Positions 12,775-20,098 of a stretch of DNA of 35,529 nucleotides are shown in pieces (positions within the stretch are counted from its first letter, which is position 1; each line of letters opens with the position of its first letter). The notes under the pieces are model-generated. The model was not told the DNA's origin. It saw nothing but the letters and a program-made list of their open reading frames with translations, and searched no databases. The stretch is taken from contig NZ_JAEL01000055.1 of the NCBI RefSeq assembly GCF_000518885.1, forward strand, positions 1 through 35,529. Reading direction: 5' to 3'. A program made the translations under genes and the position numbers. This stretch comes from Bacillus sp. J33. GTDB taxonomy: Bacteria; Bacillota; Bacilli; Bacillales; Cytobacillaceae.

Positions 12775-13373
12775 TCTTTTTTTGCTCTTAAAATAAAATA
12801 GCCTTTTTTCTTCTCTACAGTCTCAACTTCGCCAAATAGCTCACCCAGTTTATCAATTGCAGAAGGCGCCCCCTGCTTTTTCTGGATAACTACCCATAGC
12901 TCCCCTCTTGGCAAAAGTGCCTCAAAGCTTTGTTCGAAAATATCATGAACCACTTTTTTACCTGCTCTGATCGGCGGATTTGTCAGAATTGCAGCGAACT
13001 TATTTCCTTTTGTATTTTCAAGACGATCGCTTTCATAGATTTGCACATTTTTGATGCCGTTTAACTCAGCATTTTCTTTTGCCAATCCAAGCGCCCTCTC
13101 ATTTACATCGACCATATGCACAGTCCGTCCCGGCATAAGTTTCGCTGCTGTAAGCCCTATAGGCCCGTACCCGCAGCCAACATCCAGAATGTTTCCCTCT
13201 ACTTCCGGCTGTTCAAAGGTTTCTATTAATAGTCTTGAACCAAAATCCACTTCATTTTTTGAAAAAACGCCATTATCTGTTTTAAAACGAAATGATTGAC
13301 CCTTCAGGGGATAGCTCCAGGTTTTGGGACTGCTTTCGACTTTTTGTGTTTGGGAATAGTAGTGTTCGGACAT
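12771..13373 (-). CDS. ybxB: Class I SAM-dependent methyltransferase (YbxB, RsmC-like)
   Basis: A 200-residue methyltransferase corresponding to B. subtilis YbxB and related to RsmC, the 16S rRNA guanine-N2 methyltransferase. The SAM-binding motif I is ILDVGCGYGPIGL, the acidic residue of motif II lies in VHMVDVNERA, and the catalytic NPP motif appears as TNPPIRAGK. The frame is open further upstream, but MSEHYYSQTQ preceded by GGAGGTGATTTC places the start at 13373. Its own promoter lies about 70 bp upstream, and the rplL terminator separates it from rplL. The substrate is inferred from family resemblance only. Confidence 0.9.
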   Translation of the reverse strand: MSEHYYSQTQKVESSPKTWSYPLKGQSFRFKTDNGVFSKNEVDFGSRLLIETFEQPEVEGNILDVGCGYGPIGLTAAKLMPGRTVHMVDVNERALGLAKENAELNGIKNVQIYESDRLENTKGNKFAAILTNPPIRAGKKVVHDIFEQSFEALLPRGELWVVIQKKQGAPSAIDKLGELFGEVETVEKKKGYFILRAKKD

Positions 13374-13442
13374 GAAATCACCTCCATAGGAGAATATCAA
13401 TTGAAGAAATTTGGAGAACCACAATAAAGTGTTTTCGAACGA

Positions 13443-13471
13443 ATTATAAAGGATTACTTTTTAAAAAGCAA
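13443..13471 (-). promoter_or_regulatory. Probable SigA-type promoter of ybxB
   Basis: TTGCTT (13471-13466), a 17-bp spacer and a perfect -10 TATAAT (13448-13443). It lies between the rplL terminator and ybxB, in the right direction. Confidence 0.6.
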
Positions 13472-13552
13472 AAATCCTAGAACCCCATGTTAAAATCGAT
13501 CAAAACCAGACGGTGACCAAAAATCTAAAAGCAGATACTTTTTACTTGATAG

Positions 13553-13581
13553 CAAAATAAAAAGCCCGCTAAGCAGCGGGC
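13553..13581 (-). terminator. Terminator after rplL
   Basis: GCCCGCT and AGCGGGC form a perfect 7-bp GC-rich stem with a 4-nt loop (13564-13581), followed on the sense strand by TTTTTATTTT. It lies 15 bp past the rplL stop and ends the rplJ-rplL unit. Confidence 0.9.
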
Positions 13582-13596
13582 TCTTCATCAATTATA

Positions 13597-13962
13597 TTAC
13601 TTAACTTCAACGCCAGCTCCAACTTCTTCAAGCTTAGCTTTAACTTCTTCAGCTTCTTCTTTAGAAACGCCTTCTTTAAGAGCTTTTGGAGTGTTGTCAA
13701 CAAGTTCTTTTGCTTCTTTAAGTCCAAGACCTGTGATTTCACGTACAACTTTGATAACTTTGATTTTTTGGTCGCCTGCAGATGCAAGAACAACGTCAAA
13801 TTCAGTTTTCTCAGCAGCAGCGTCTCCACCAGCAGCTCCGCCCATTACAGCTACAGGAGCAGCAGCAGTTACACCAAATTCTTCTTCAATAGCTTTTACT
13901 AGGTCGTTTAGTTCTAAAACAGTCATATTTTTAACTGCTTCAATGATTTGTTCTTTAGTCAT
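13597..13962 (-). CDS. rplL: 50S ribosomal protein L7/L12
   Basis: L7/L12, 121 residues, the multi-copy flexible stalk protein that recruits translational GTPases. The N-terminal dimerisation helix pair (to about residue 33), an alanine-rich hinge ([15 protein letters not shown]) and the C-terminal domain with [20 protein letters not shown], which contacts EF-Tu and EF-G, are all visible. The ATG follows AAGGAGGAAACATTATC. It is 57 bp after rplJ and is followed by a strong terminator. Confidence 0.99.
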   Translation of the reverse strand: MTKEQIIEAVKNMTVLELNDLVKAIEEEFGVTAAAPVAVMGGAAGGDAAAEKTEFDVVLASAGDQKIKVIKVVREITGLGLKEAKELVDNTPKALKEGVSKEEAEEVKAKLEEVGAGVEVK

Positions 13963-14019
13963 GATAATGTTTCCTCCTTATTTTTGGTTTGAATCTATTA
14001 GTTTATCGCTAAAATTAAC

Positions 14020-14520
14020 TTACGCGCCTTGTTCTTCTTTTTGATCTGCAACAGCCTTTGCAGCAAGAGCAAGATTGCGGATAGGTGCTTGAAGTACGCT
14101 GAGTAGCATAGATAGCAAGCCTTCGCGTGATGGTAGTTCAGCAAGAGCTTTGATATCTTCTACTGTAGCAACATTTCCTTCAATTACACCTGCTTTGATT
14201 TCAAGTGCTTCATGCTTTTTCGCGAAATCATTTAAGATTTTCGCTGGAGCAACTACATCTTCTGTGCTGAACGCGATTGCGTTAGGGCCTGTTAAAGAAT
14301 CGTTTAAACCGTTAAGTTCAGCAGCTTCAGCAGCACGGCGAGTCATTGAATTCTTGTATACTTTGAATTCTACGCCAGCTTCACGAAGCTGTTTACGAAG
14401 TTCTGTAACTTCAGCAACAGTAAGACCACGATAATCAACAATAACTGTTGATAAGCTTGATTTAAATTTATCAGCAATTTCTTCTACGATTTGTTTCTTT
14501 TGTTCGATAACGCTGCTCAT
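14020..14520 (-). CDS. rplJ: 50S ribosomal protein L10
   Basis: L10, 166 residues, the stalk base that carries L7/L12 dimers. The start at 14520 is set by [20 protein letters not shown] and by AGGAGGTGTAAGG immediately upstream; the open frame further upstream runs through the leader hairpin and is not coding. Conserved segments are [20 protein letters not shown] and YKNSMTRRA, with a C-terminal L12-binding helix. It is preceded by an L10 leader with an attenuator-like terminator and a strong promoter, so rplJ-rplL expression is likely autoregulated by the L10-L12 complex. Confidence 0.98.
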   Translation of the reverse strand: MSSVIEQKKQIVEEIADKFKSSLSTVIVDYRGLTVAEVTELRKQLREAGVEFKVYKNSMTRRAAEAAELNGLNDSLTGPNAIAFSTEDVVAPAKILNDFAKKHEALEIKAGVIEGNVATVEDIKALAELPSREGLLSMLLSVLQAPIRNLALAAKAVADQKEEQGA

Positions 14521-14562
14521 CCTTACACCTCCTGTAGAATTTCTACATTCATACCGTCCAAT

Positions 14563-14679
14563 AAAAAACCTCCACACCTTTGCAGACATGGAGGAAGTAT
14601 ACAATAGCAAGTTAAACAAGCATTTCTATCGTAATACCTCGGCAGGAAATTAAGCTTTGCAGCACCTGCTGTCTACGGC
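14563..14679 (-). promoter_or_regulatory. Ribosomal protein L10 leader with attenuator
   Basis: The transcript between the promoter and rplJ has the hallmark L10-leader sequence, starting GCCGTAGACAGCAGGTGC and containing CTTAATTTCCTGCCGAGG. It ends in a terminator hairpin with CCTCCA and TGGAGG arms (14594-14589, 14574-14569) followed by six U residues (14568-14563). In Bacillaceae this RNA family binds L10(L12)4 to control rplJ-rplL. The match is from recognition of the conserved sequence; the full fold was not computed. Confidence 0.85.
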
Positions 14680-14711
14680 ACAAATGTTATTATATTTTCA
14701 CAACAAGATAC

Positions 14712-14740
14712 ATATTACTATATGCATTTCCAGTTGTCAA
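14712..14740 (-). promoter_or_regulatory. SigA-type promoter of rplJ-rplL
   Basis: A perfect TTGACA (14740-14735), 17 bp and TAATAT (14717-14712). It is immediately downstream of the rplA stop and upstream of the L10 leader. Confidence 0.8.
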
Positions 14741-14748
14741 TTGTTTTT

Positions 14749-15447
14749 TTATTTTACTGCAACAGATGAAGGATCTACTTTAACGCCAGGTCCCATAGTA
14801 GTAGTAACAGAAACGTTCTTCATGTATGTTCCCTTAGCAGCAGCAGGCTTAACTTTCATCATTGTATCGAAAATTGTGTTGAAGTTTTCAACAAGCTTTT
14901 CGTTTTCGAAAGATACTTTACCGATTGGCACATGGATGTTACCAGCTTTATCAACACGGTATTCCACTTTACCTGCTTTGATTTCGTTAACTGCTTTTTC
15001 AACGTCAAAAGTAACTGTACCTGTCTTAGGGTTTGGCATTAAGCCTTTAGGTCCCAATACGCGACCAAGCTTACCAACTTCACCCATCATATCAGGTGTA
15101 GCAACGATTACATCAAATTCGAACCAGCCTTGGTTGATTTTGTTGATGTACTCAGAATCGCCTACGAAATCTGCTCCAGCCGCTTCTGCTTCTTTCGCTT
15201 TTTCACCCTTAGCGAAAACAAGAACACGCTGAGTTTTACCAGTTCCGTTTGGAAGCACAACTGCTCCGCGGATTTGCTGGTCAGCTTTCTTAGGGTCAAC
15301 TCCTAAGCGGAATGCTGCTTCAACAGTTGCATCAAATTTAGCAAAATTAGTTTTCTTTGCAAGTTCAATCGCTTCATCGATTGAGTATGCTTTTGAAGAG
15401 TCGACAAGCTTTGCAGCTTCTACGTACTTCTTACCTTTTTTAGCCAT
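14749..15447 (-). CDS. rplA: 50S ribosomal protein L1
   Basis: L1, 232 residues, the mobile stalk protein that helps release deacylated tRNA from the E site. The start [16 protein letters not shown] at 15447 follows AAGGAGGAAATAAAA; the frame is open upstream but unconserved. Signature stretches are [19 protein letters not shown] and the C-terminal [14 protein letters not shown]. In this genome 356 bp separate it from rplK, and that gap holds a dispersed repeat. No promoter is obvious in the gap, so rplA probably depends on the rplK promoter. Confidence 0.98.
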   Translation of the reverse strand: MAKKGKKYVEAAKLVDSSKAYSIDEAIELAKKTNFAKFDATVEAAFRLGVDPKKADQQIRGAVVLPNGTGKTQRVLVFAKGEKAKEAEAAGADFVGDSEYINKINQGWFEFDVIVATPDMMGEVGKLGRVLGPKGLMPNPKTGTVTFDVEKAVNEIKAGKVEYRVDKAGNIHVPIGKVSFENEKLVENFNTIFDTMMKVKPAAAKGTYMKNVSVTTTMGPGVKVDPSSVAVK

Positions 15448-15484
15448 TTTTATTTCCTCCTTGAATGTGGTTTTAGCGGAATAA

Positions 15485-15672
15485 CCTCCCACGACTAAAG
15501 CGGAGGCGCCTTCAGAACATGAAAAACCGTTTGTTCCTGCGAAGTTTATCCAAGGAAGCTTTCCTTGGTGTTCAGCCCTGACAAGCGTTTAGGACCAGAG
15601 GCTGAAGTCGTTTTTTGACTGCAGCAGCTGGACCAAAGCGACTCGAAGGGCTAGGCGCCACAGCTGGACAAA
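15485..15672 (-). repeat. Dispersed intergenic repeat between rplK and rplA
   Basis: A structured, relatively GC-rich segment with blocks known from dispersed Bacillaceae intergenic repeats. On the minus strand it begins GTCCAGCTGTGGCGCCTAGC, continues with CCTTCGAGTCGCTTTGGTCC and AACACCAAGGAAAGCTTCC, and ends with AAGGCGCCTCCGCTTTAG. Its edges resemble those of the shorter copy at 25724-25788 (GTCTAGCTCC... and ...GCGCTTGCGCTTTTC). Inside, CCAAGGAA and TTCCTTGG form an 8-bp stem with a 3-nt loop (15550-15568). No open coding sequence is convincing. Boundaries are approximate. Confidence 0.7.
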
Positions 15673-15711
15673 ACAAAGGTTGCGAGTGAAACCAAATTCA
15701 GCGTCGCAACC
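15671..15711 (-). other. Hairpin plus U-rich tract after rplK
   Basis: GGTTGCGA (15678-15685) and TCGCAACC (15704-15711) pair perfectly over 8 bp around an 18-nt loop. On the sense strand they are followed by TTTGTTTTG. This resembles a weak terminator or attenuator between rplK and rplA, just before the repeat. The long loop lowers confidence. Confidence 0.4.
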
Positions 15712-15803
15712 TCAATCAGACAGAAATGTGCAAGCACCTTGCTGAAGCTGTACAGTAGTCCAACATCCCCAAAGTGCACACATTATAGTTTTAACTACAT
15801 GGA

Positions 15804-16229
15804 TTAATCTTCAATAACGATACCCATGCTGCGTGCAGTACCTTCAACCATACGCATTGCAGCTTCAACACTTGCAGCGTTTAGGTCAGGCATCTTTGTT
15901 TCAGCAATCTCGCGTACCTTGTCACGCTTGACTGTTGCTACTTTATTACGGTTTGGTTCACCAGAACCAGACTCGATTCCAGCAGCCTTCTTAAGAAGAA
16001 CAGCAGCAGGAGGAGTTTTCGTAATAAATGTAAATGAACGGTCCTCAAAAACCGTGATTTCAACAGGAATGATTAAGCCAGCTTGTTCAGCTGTACGAGC
16101 GTTAAATTCCTTACAGAATCCCATGATGTTAACACCTGCTTGACCTAGCGCCGGTCCTACTGGTGGTGCAGGATTAGCTTTACCTGCAGGGATTTGCAAT
16201 TTTACAAGTTTGATTACTTTTTTAGCCAC
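15804..16229 (-). CDS. rplK: 50S ribosomal protein L11
   Basis: L11, 141 residues, base of the GTPase-associated centre; needed for RelA activation and for thiopeptide binding. The start is GTG at 16229, giving (M)[19 protein letters not shown], with AAGGAGGTG 6 nt upstream; the frame is open further up but unconserved. Conserved blocks are [34 protein letters not shown] and the C-terminal GTARSMGI. A SigA-type promoter about 135 bp upstream starts this unit. Confidence 0.98.
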   Translation of the reverse strand: MAKKVIKLVKLQIPAGKANPAPPVGPALGQAGVNIMGFCKEFNARTAEQAGLIIPVEITVFEDRSFTFITKTPPAAVLLKKAAGIESGSGEPNRNKVATVKRDKVREIAETKMPDLNAASVEAAMRMVEGTARSMGIVIED

Positions 16230-16361
16230 GAGACACACCTCCTTAAAGTCCGTGATGTGGTAATAGGGAAATTCCCTCCCACTCAACTTATAGTCTTTAT
16301 ATTAAGATAAAGAACTTGACAAATGTCCAGCCTCATTGTCCGAGACATACTGACCTATGAA

Positions 16362-16390
16362 ATATTATCACTTTTCAAAGGCAATTTCAA
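16362..16390 (-). promoter_or_regulatory. SigA-type promoter of rplK-rplA
   Basis: TTGAAA (16390-16385), 17 bp and TAATAT (16367-16362), in the nusG-rplK gap. The resulting leader is about 130 nt and contains a small hairpin (GGGAA and TTCCC around 16264-16276) close to the rplK ribosome-binding site. Confidence 0.75.
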
Positions 16391-16471
16391 GTTTTTTTAC
16401 AAAGATATATAAAAGTGCTTTCCCGGCAAAAACAAAATCCAGCTAATGCATTAAACATTTCAGCCGTTTTC

Positions 16472-17005
16472 TTATAGTTTTTCAATCTGTGAAAAATCAA
16501 GTTCTACCGGAGTATCACGGCCGAACATGTTTACAAGCACTTTGATCTTCGCTTTATCCTTATCAATATCTTCAATGGTACCTGTGAAGTTTGCAAATGG
16601 GCCTTCTTTAACTTGGACCGTTTCACCAACTTCAAAGTCGATATCAAAACGAGTTTCCTCGACACCCATATGCTTCAATATGTTTGTAACTTCTTCCGGC
16701 AGCAGCGGAGTAGGCTTCGAGCCAGAGCCGGCTGAGCCGACAAATCCTGTTACGCCAGGCGTGTTTCTAACTACATACCAGGAATCATCTGTCATTACAA
16801 TTTCCACTAGTACATAACCAGGGAACACCTTGCGCTTTACTACTTTCTTTTTGCCGTTTTTCAATTCTGTTTCTTCTTCTTCCGGAACCACCACACGGAA
16901 GATTTTATCTTGCATGCCCATCGATTCGACACGCTTCTCCAAGTTGGCTTTTACTTTATTTTCATAGCCTGAGTACGTATGAACAACATACCAATTCTTT
17001 TCCAT
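16472..17005 (-). CDS. nusG: Transcription elongation/pausing factor NusG
   Basis: NusG, 177 residues. It binds the RNA polymerase clamp and modulates pausing, and it links to ribosomes or Rho through its KOW domain. The NGN domain starts MEKNWYVVHTYSGYENKVK and contains FPGYVLVEIVM and NTPGVTGFVG. The C-terminal KOW motif is VQVKEGPFANFTGTIEDID. The start codon has no Shine-Dalgarno at normal distance; a GGGAGGG lies 21 nt or more upstream with a small hairpin between (separate entry). It follows secE with a terminator-like hairpin in the 144-bp gap. Confidence 0.98.
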   Translation of the reverse strand: MEKNWYVVHTYSGYENKVKANLEKRVESMGMQDKIFRVVVPEEEETELKNGKKKVVKRKVFPGYVLVEIVMTDDSWYVVRNTPGVTGFVGSAGSGSKPTPLLPEEVTNILKHMGVEETRFDIDFEVGETVQVKEGPFANFTGTIEDIDKDKAKIKVLVNMFGRDTPVELDFSQIEKL

Positions 17006-17010
17006 TCAAG

Positions 17011-17034
17011 AGGACTTGTTCGTCCTTCCCTCCC
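17011..17034 (-). promoter_or_regulatory. Distant Shine-Dalgarno with intervening hairpin before nusG
   Basis: On the sense strand GGGAGGGA is followed by AGGAC, a GAACAA loop and GTCCT (5-bp stem), then CTTGA and the ATG. Measured linearly, GGGAGG is 23 nt from the start codon, too far. With the 16-nt hairpin folded, the effective spacing is about 7 nt, which is optimal. Start choice for nusG is fixed by conservation of the protein's N-terminus, so the distance is real. The role of the hairpin is inferred. Confidence 0.55.
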
Positions 17035-17079
17035 TGCATTAAACAAATTATTTGCCATTACAGCTTTTTTGACCAAATG

Positions 17080-17103
17080 AAAAAACCCGTTTCCGGGCTT
17101 TGC
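17080..17103 (-). terminator. Terminator-like hairpin between secE and nusG
   Basis: On the sense strand AAAGCCCG, a GAAA loop and CGGGTTTTTTC form a short GC stem extended by A-U pairs, followed by six U residues. It lies about 50 bp after the secE stop and 75 bp before nusG. It would end or attenuate the rpmG-secE transcript before nusG. A weak promoter candidate for nusG follows it: TTGGTC, 18 bp, AATAAT. Confidence 0.7.
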
Positions 17104-17149
17104 AAATGTTTCCTGTGTTATTCTCCATTATACCATGGAAACTCAGGGG

Positions 17150-17332
17150 TTATTCAAGAATAAAACGAATCAATTCAGAAATACCCAGGTCAAGCACTGC
17201 AAAAAACACAGCAAAGAACGTAACTGTAGCCAAAACCGTAACAGTATAGTTTGTTAATTCTTTGCGTTTAGGCCAGCTGACCTTTCTCATTTCACGTCCA
17301 ACTTCACGGAAAAAATTCACGATGCGCTGCAT
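17150..17332 (-). CDS. secE: Preprotein translocase subunit SecE
   Basis: SecE, about 60 residues, the short Gram-positive form with one membrane span. It clamps SecY in the Sec translocon. The N-terminal amphipathic helix FFREVGREMRKVSWPKRKEL is the family signature, followed by a transmembrane segment VTVLATVTFFAVFFAVLDL. The start at 17332 (MQRIVNFF) is chosen by family length, with GGGGGTT upstream. An in-frame TTG at 17353 with AAAGGA upstream would add 7 residues and cannot be excluded. It follows rpmG and precedes nusG, the usual order. Confidence 0.95.
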   Translation of the reverse strand: MQRIVNFFREVGREMRKVSWPKRKELTNYTVTVLATVTFFAVFFAVLDLGISELIRFILE

Positions 17333-17447
17333 TTCGTAACCCCCAACTTTCAAGAGATATATCCTTTAACAGAAAAGCGTAAACGGCTTCAAAACGTTTC
17401 GTTTTCCGGCTATTAAAAGGGCAAAAAACTTCTAATCTATATCTAAT

Positions 17448-17591
17448 TTACTTTGTTTCTTTATGGATCGTATGAGTACTGCATGTGCTGCAAAATTTCT
17501 TCAGTTCCAGCCTTTTTGAATCGTTTTTGCTTGCCGACGAGTAATTTCTTGAACCGCAAGCAGAACAGGCCAGAATTACTTTTTTAGTCAT
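17448..17591 (-). CDS. rpmG: 50S ribosomal protein L33 (zinc-binding form)
   Basis: A 47-residue protein, [20 protein letters not shown]... ending ...HTIHKETK, which is ribosomal protein L33. It has two CxxC pairs (CSAC at residues 9-12 and CSTC at 34-37), so it is the zinc-ribbon (C+) form. The start ATG follows TAGTAGGTGGGAAA. It lies between sigH and secE as in B. subtilis, where the copy at this position (RpmGB) lacks the cysteines. A good promoter with perfect TTGACA lies 37-65 bp upstream of its start. Confidence 0.95.
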   Translation of the reverse strand: MTKKVILACSACGSRNYSSASKNDSKRLELKKFCSTCSTHTIHKETK

Positions 17592-17627
17592 TTTCCCACC
17601 TACTAATGTCCACTTTACGCCCTTAAA

Positions 17628-17656
17628 ACTTTAACACGCTCCCTAAAACATGTCAA
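17628..17656 (-). promoter_or_regulatory. SigA-type promoter of rpmG-secE
   Basis: A perfect TTGACA (17656-17651), 17 bp and TAAAGT (17633-17628). It lies between sigH and rpmG. Confidence 0.7.
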
Positions 17657-17690
17657 TAACTGCAAAAAGGCACGTTGTGGGAAGTTTTGT

Positions 17691-18347
17691 CTATAATGAA
17701 AATTCGCGCACTTCCAAATATCTTTCCAGCTTCCTTTTCACGCGCTGCAAGGCATTGTCTATTGATTTAACATGACGGTTTAGCTCCTCCGAGATTTCCT
17801 GATAAGACTGCCCATCCAAATAGAGGGCAAGCACTTTTCGCTCCAGGTCGCTCAGAAGCTCGGACATTTTTATTTCAATATGGTCAAACTCCTCCTGGTT
17901 AATGATAAGCTCTTCAGGATCCATCACCTTTGCACCTGAAATTACATCCATTAAAGTTCGGTCAGACTCCTCGTCATAAATAGGCTTGTCCAAAGAAACA
18001 TACGAATTCAGCGGAATATGCTTTTGGCGTGTTGCCGTCTTGATGGCTGTAATTATCTGCCTTGTAATGCATAACTCGGCAAATGCTTTGAAGGAGGACA
18101 GCTTGTCCTCTTTGAAATCACGGATTGCTTTGTATAAGCCAATCATTCCTTCTTGCACAATATCTTCCTTGTCTGCGCCAATTAAAAAATAAGATCTTGC
18201 TTTCGCCCGCACGAAATTACGATACTTATGAATCAGATAATCCAAGGCTTCACTTTCTCCCTTATGCACCAGATCAACTAATTCTTCGTCCTCAAGCTGG
18301 ATAAAGTCTATTAGATTTTCGTCGATTGTCTTGAAGTCAGCACTCAC
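17691..18347 (-). CDS. sigH: RNA polymerase sigma-H factor
   Basis: Sigma-H, 218 residues, identical in length to B. subtilis SigH (Spo0H). It directs transcription at the transition to stationary phase and early sporulation. Region 2 is KYRNFVRAKARSYFLIGADKEDIVQEGMIGLYKAIRDFK, covering the -10 recognition and core-binding helices (see 2.2-2.4). Region 4 with the helix-turn-helix is LYLDGQSYQEISEELNRHVK. The start is GTG at 18347, preceded by GGGGGGATC, and the N-terminus aligns with SigH; the frame is open upstream through the promoter region. Its own SigA-type promoter with TATAAT lies just upstream. Its presence points to a spore-forming lineage. Confidence 0.97.
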   Translation of the reverse strand: MSADFKTIDENLIDFIQLEDEELVDLVHKGESEALDYLIHKYRNFVRAKARSYFLIGADKEDIVQEGMIGLYKAIRDFKEDKLSSFKAFAELCITRQIITAIKTATRQKHIPLNSYVSLDKPIYDEESDRTLMDVISGAKVMDPEELIINQEEFDHIEIKMSELLSDLERKVLALYLDGQSYQEISEELNRHVKSIDNALQRVKRKLERYLEVREFSL

Positions 18348-18383
18348 TAGGATCCCCCCGACCGTACAAGCATGGTTAGAAAT

Positions 18384-18413
18384 ATTATACAGCAGGGGTT
18401 TTTCAAGCGTCAA
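18384..18413 (-). promoter_or_regulatory. SigA-type promoter of sigH
   Basis: TTGACG (18413-18408), 18 bp and a perfect TATAAT (18389-18384). It starts 5 bp after the rae1 stop codon. In B. subtilis the equivalent SigA promoter is repressed by AbrB; AbrB sites have no simple consensus and none is claimed here. Confidence 0.75.
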
Positions 18414-18417
18414 CCGC

Positions 18418-18927
18418 TCATTGTCCTCCTCTGCGCCATTTTTCAAAAATTTCTGCCACTTCATCACTTAGAGGGATTTTAGAAACAGGTTTATTTGACT
18501 GAATATTTTTCACCTTTTTTTCAATGCTTCTTTCAATCAAATTCATTTCATTAAGCAATTCCCTGGCTGATTTCCTTAGCGCTCCCTGGCCAAAGATTAC
18601 CCATTGTTCAGTATAATCGGAAGTAGCCACATGGATTTGCGTTTTAATATTGCTCAAATCGATGGCCAGTTTTTCAATGCGCTCATCTGCCGTTTCATTA
18701 TTTCTGGTAAAAATTACCTCAACCTTTGAATTTTTAAACTTTTTTTCTGTCCCTTTCACATAATGGGCATCAAAAACGACAATGACTTTGTAGCCTGAAT
18801 ATCCCTGGTACTCGGCCATCTTTTCAACAAGGCGGTCTCTGGCAGACGACAAATCTTTGTCTTTCAGCTCCCTTAGTTCCGGCCAAGCACCTATTATGTT
18901 GTACCCGTCAACAATAAGGATGTCCAT
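18418..18927 (-). CDS. rae1: Ribosome-associated NYN-domain endoribonuclease Rae1
   Basis: A 169-residue protein of the YacP/NYN family, matching B. subtilis Rae1, which cleaves certain mRNAs inside the ribosomal A site. The PIN-like NYN fold begins MDILIVDGYNIIGAWPEL with its first acidic residue (D7). Further acidic residues occur at VVFDAHYVKG, NNETADERIEKLA and TSDYTEQ. The ATG follows GAGGGATAATA, which lies inside the last codons of rlmB; the two genes are 2 bp apart, implying translational coupling. Confidence 0.92.
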   Translation of the reverse strand: MDILIVDGYNIIGAWPELRELKDKDLSSARDRLVEKMAEYQGYSGYKVIVVFDAHYVKGTEKKFKNSKVEVIFTRNNETADERIEKLAIDLSNIKTQIHVATSDYTEQWVIFGQGALRKSARELLNEMNLIERSIEKKVKNIQSNKPVSKIPLSDEVAEIFEKWRRGGQ

Positions 18928-18929
18928 TA

Positions 18930-19673
18930 TTATCCCTCAAGAGGGTGCCGTTTCCGATAAACCTCATACATAAGAAGAGCGGACGCAACCGATGCATTTA
19001 AAGAGGTAACATGTCCTGCCATCGGCAAGCGGATCAGAAAATCACATTTATCACGGATAAGGCGGCCCATGCCTTTTCCTTCACTTCCGATCACAAGCCC
19101 TATTGGCATCGTTCCATCAAATTGGCGGTAATCTTGTTTGCCTTTCGCATCCGTCCCCGCGATCCAGACGCCTCTCTCTTTCAATTCATCAATCGTTCGA
19201 GCCATGTTCGTAACGCGAACAACAGGAATATACTCAATTGCCCCAGTCGATGCCTTGGCAACAGTCGCGGTCAGCCCTACAGCCCTCCGCTTCGGAATAA
19301 TAATACCATGCGCCCCCACCGCATCTGCAGTTCTCATAATGGATCCAAGGTTATGGGGATCTTCTATTTCATCCAGCAGCAAAAAGAATGGAGCCTCGTT
19401 CTTCTTTTCTGCTGAAGCAAAGAGGTCATCAATCTCTGCATACTGATACGCAGCAACCTGGGCAATGACTCCCTGGTGATTCCCTTCCGCCATCTGGTCA
19501 ATCTTTTTCTTAGGGACAAACTGGACCAGCACGCCGGCGGATTTAGCCAAACCGATCACCTGCTGCATCTGGCCGCCTTGTGACCCCTCAGCAATAAAGA
19601 TCTTATTAATATCCCTTTCTGACTTTAATGCTTCAATTACGGGATTTTTGCCAATGATAAAATCCTGGTTCAT
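18930..19673 (-). CDS. rlmB: 23S rRNA (guanosine-2'-O)-methyltransferase RlmB-type (SPOUT)
   Basis: A 247-residue TrmH/SpoU-family 2'-O-methyltransferase, the YacO/RlmB group. The N-terminal domain ([20 protein letters not shown]) resembles the L30e-like substrate-binding part. The C-terminal SPOUT knot carries the three SpoU motifs: [24 protein letters not shown] and [22 protein letters not shown]. In E. coli RlmB methylates G2251 of 23S rRNA; the exact target here is inferred. It overlaps mrnC by ATGA (19670-19673), and its ribosome-binding site GGAGGAGCGATAAA is inside mrnC. Confidence 0.93.
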   Translation of the reverse strand: MNQDFIIGKNPVIEALKSERDINKIFIAEGSQGGQMQQVIGLAKSAGVLVQFVPKKKIDQMAEGNHQGVIAQVAAYQYAEIDDLFASAEKKNEAPFFLLLDEIEDPHNLGSIMRTADAVGAHGIIIPKRRAVGLTATVAKASTGAIEYIPVVRVTNMARTIDELKERGVWIAGTDAKGKQDYRQFDGTMPIGLVIGSEGKGMGRLIRDKCDFLIRLPMAGHVTSLNASVASALLMYEVYRKRHPLEG

Positions 19674-20095
19674 TTTATCGCTCCTCCTTTCCTTTCCTCA
19701 ACTAGTCTTATTGATTCTTTTATTAGTTCATCAATCCGTTCTTTTCTTTCTGATAAAAACAGATAGCCAATCAGCGCTTCGAAAGCTGTGCTGTACCGAT
19801 ATGTTTGCACATCGGTATTTTTGGGAACAGAACCCGATTTGGCATTTCGGCCCCTTCGCACAACTGCCAGTTCCTCTTCAGTCAAATAGCCGGAATTAAT
19901 CAAATCATGTATAATCATGGATTGTGCTTTTGCAGAGACATACCAGGTGGCCTCTTTGTGAAGAAAGTGGGGCTTAACCCGGCCATTTTGAATCAGGTGG
20001 TGGCGTATATAAGTTTCAAAAACCGCGTCCCCCATATACGCCAAAGCAAGGCTATTCAATTGTTTCTCATCTATTTTGTTTTCATAGTGAAGCAT
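19670..20095 (-). CDS. mrnC: Mini-ribonuclease III
   Basis: A 141-residue protein with a single RNase III catalytic domain and no dsRNA-binding domain, as in MrnC, which matures the ends of 23S rRNA in Bacillus. The first motif [19 protein letters not shown] has the active-site aspartate; the later [10 protein letters not shown] helix carries the second acidic site. It starts 4 bp after cysS ends and overlaps rlmB by 4 bp, so the three genes appear translationally coupled within the T-box-controlled transcript. Confidence 0.95.
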   Translation of the reverse strand: MLHYENKIDEKQLNSLALAYMGDAVFETYIRHHLIQNGRVKPHFLHKEATWYVSAKAQSMIIHDLINSGYLTEEELAVVRRGRNAKSGSVPKNTDVQTYRYSTAFEALIGYLFLSERKERIDELIKESIRLVEERKGGAIK

Positions 20096-20098
20096 CGT

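Noticed and set aside
14521..14619. In-frame N-terminal extension of rplJ by 33 codons
   Set aside because: The extension runs through the L10-leader terminator hairpin; the conserved L10 N-terminus and its Shine-Dalgarno fix the start at 14520.
18348..18467. In-frame extension of sigH by 40 codons to an upstream ATG
   Set aside because: It would overlap the end of rae1 and span the sigH promoter TATAAT; SigH length and the GTG with its Shine-Dalgarno fit 18347.
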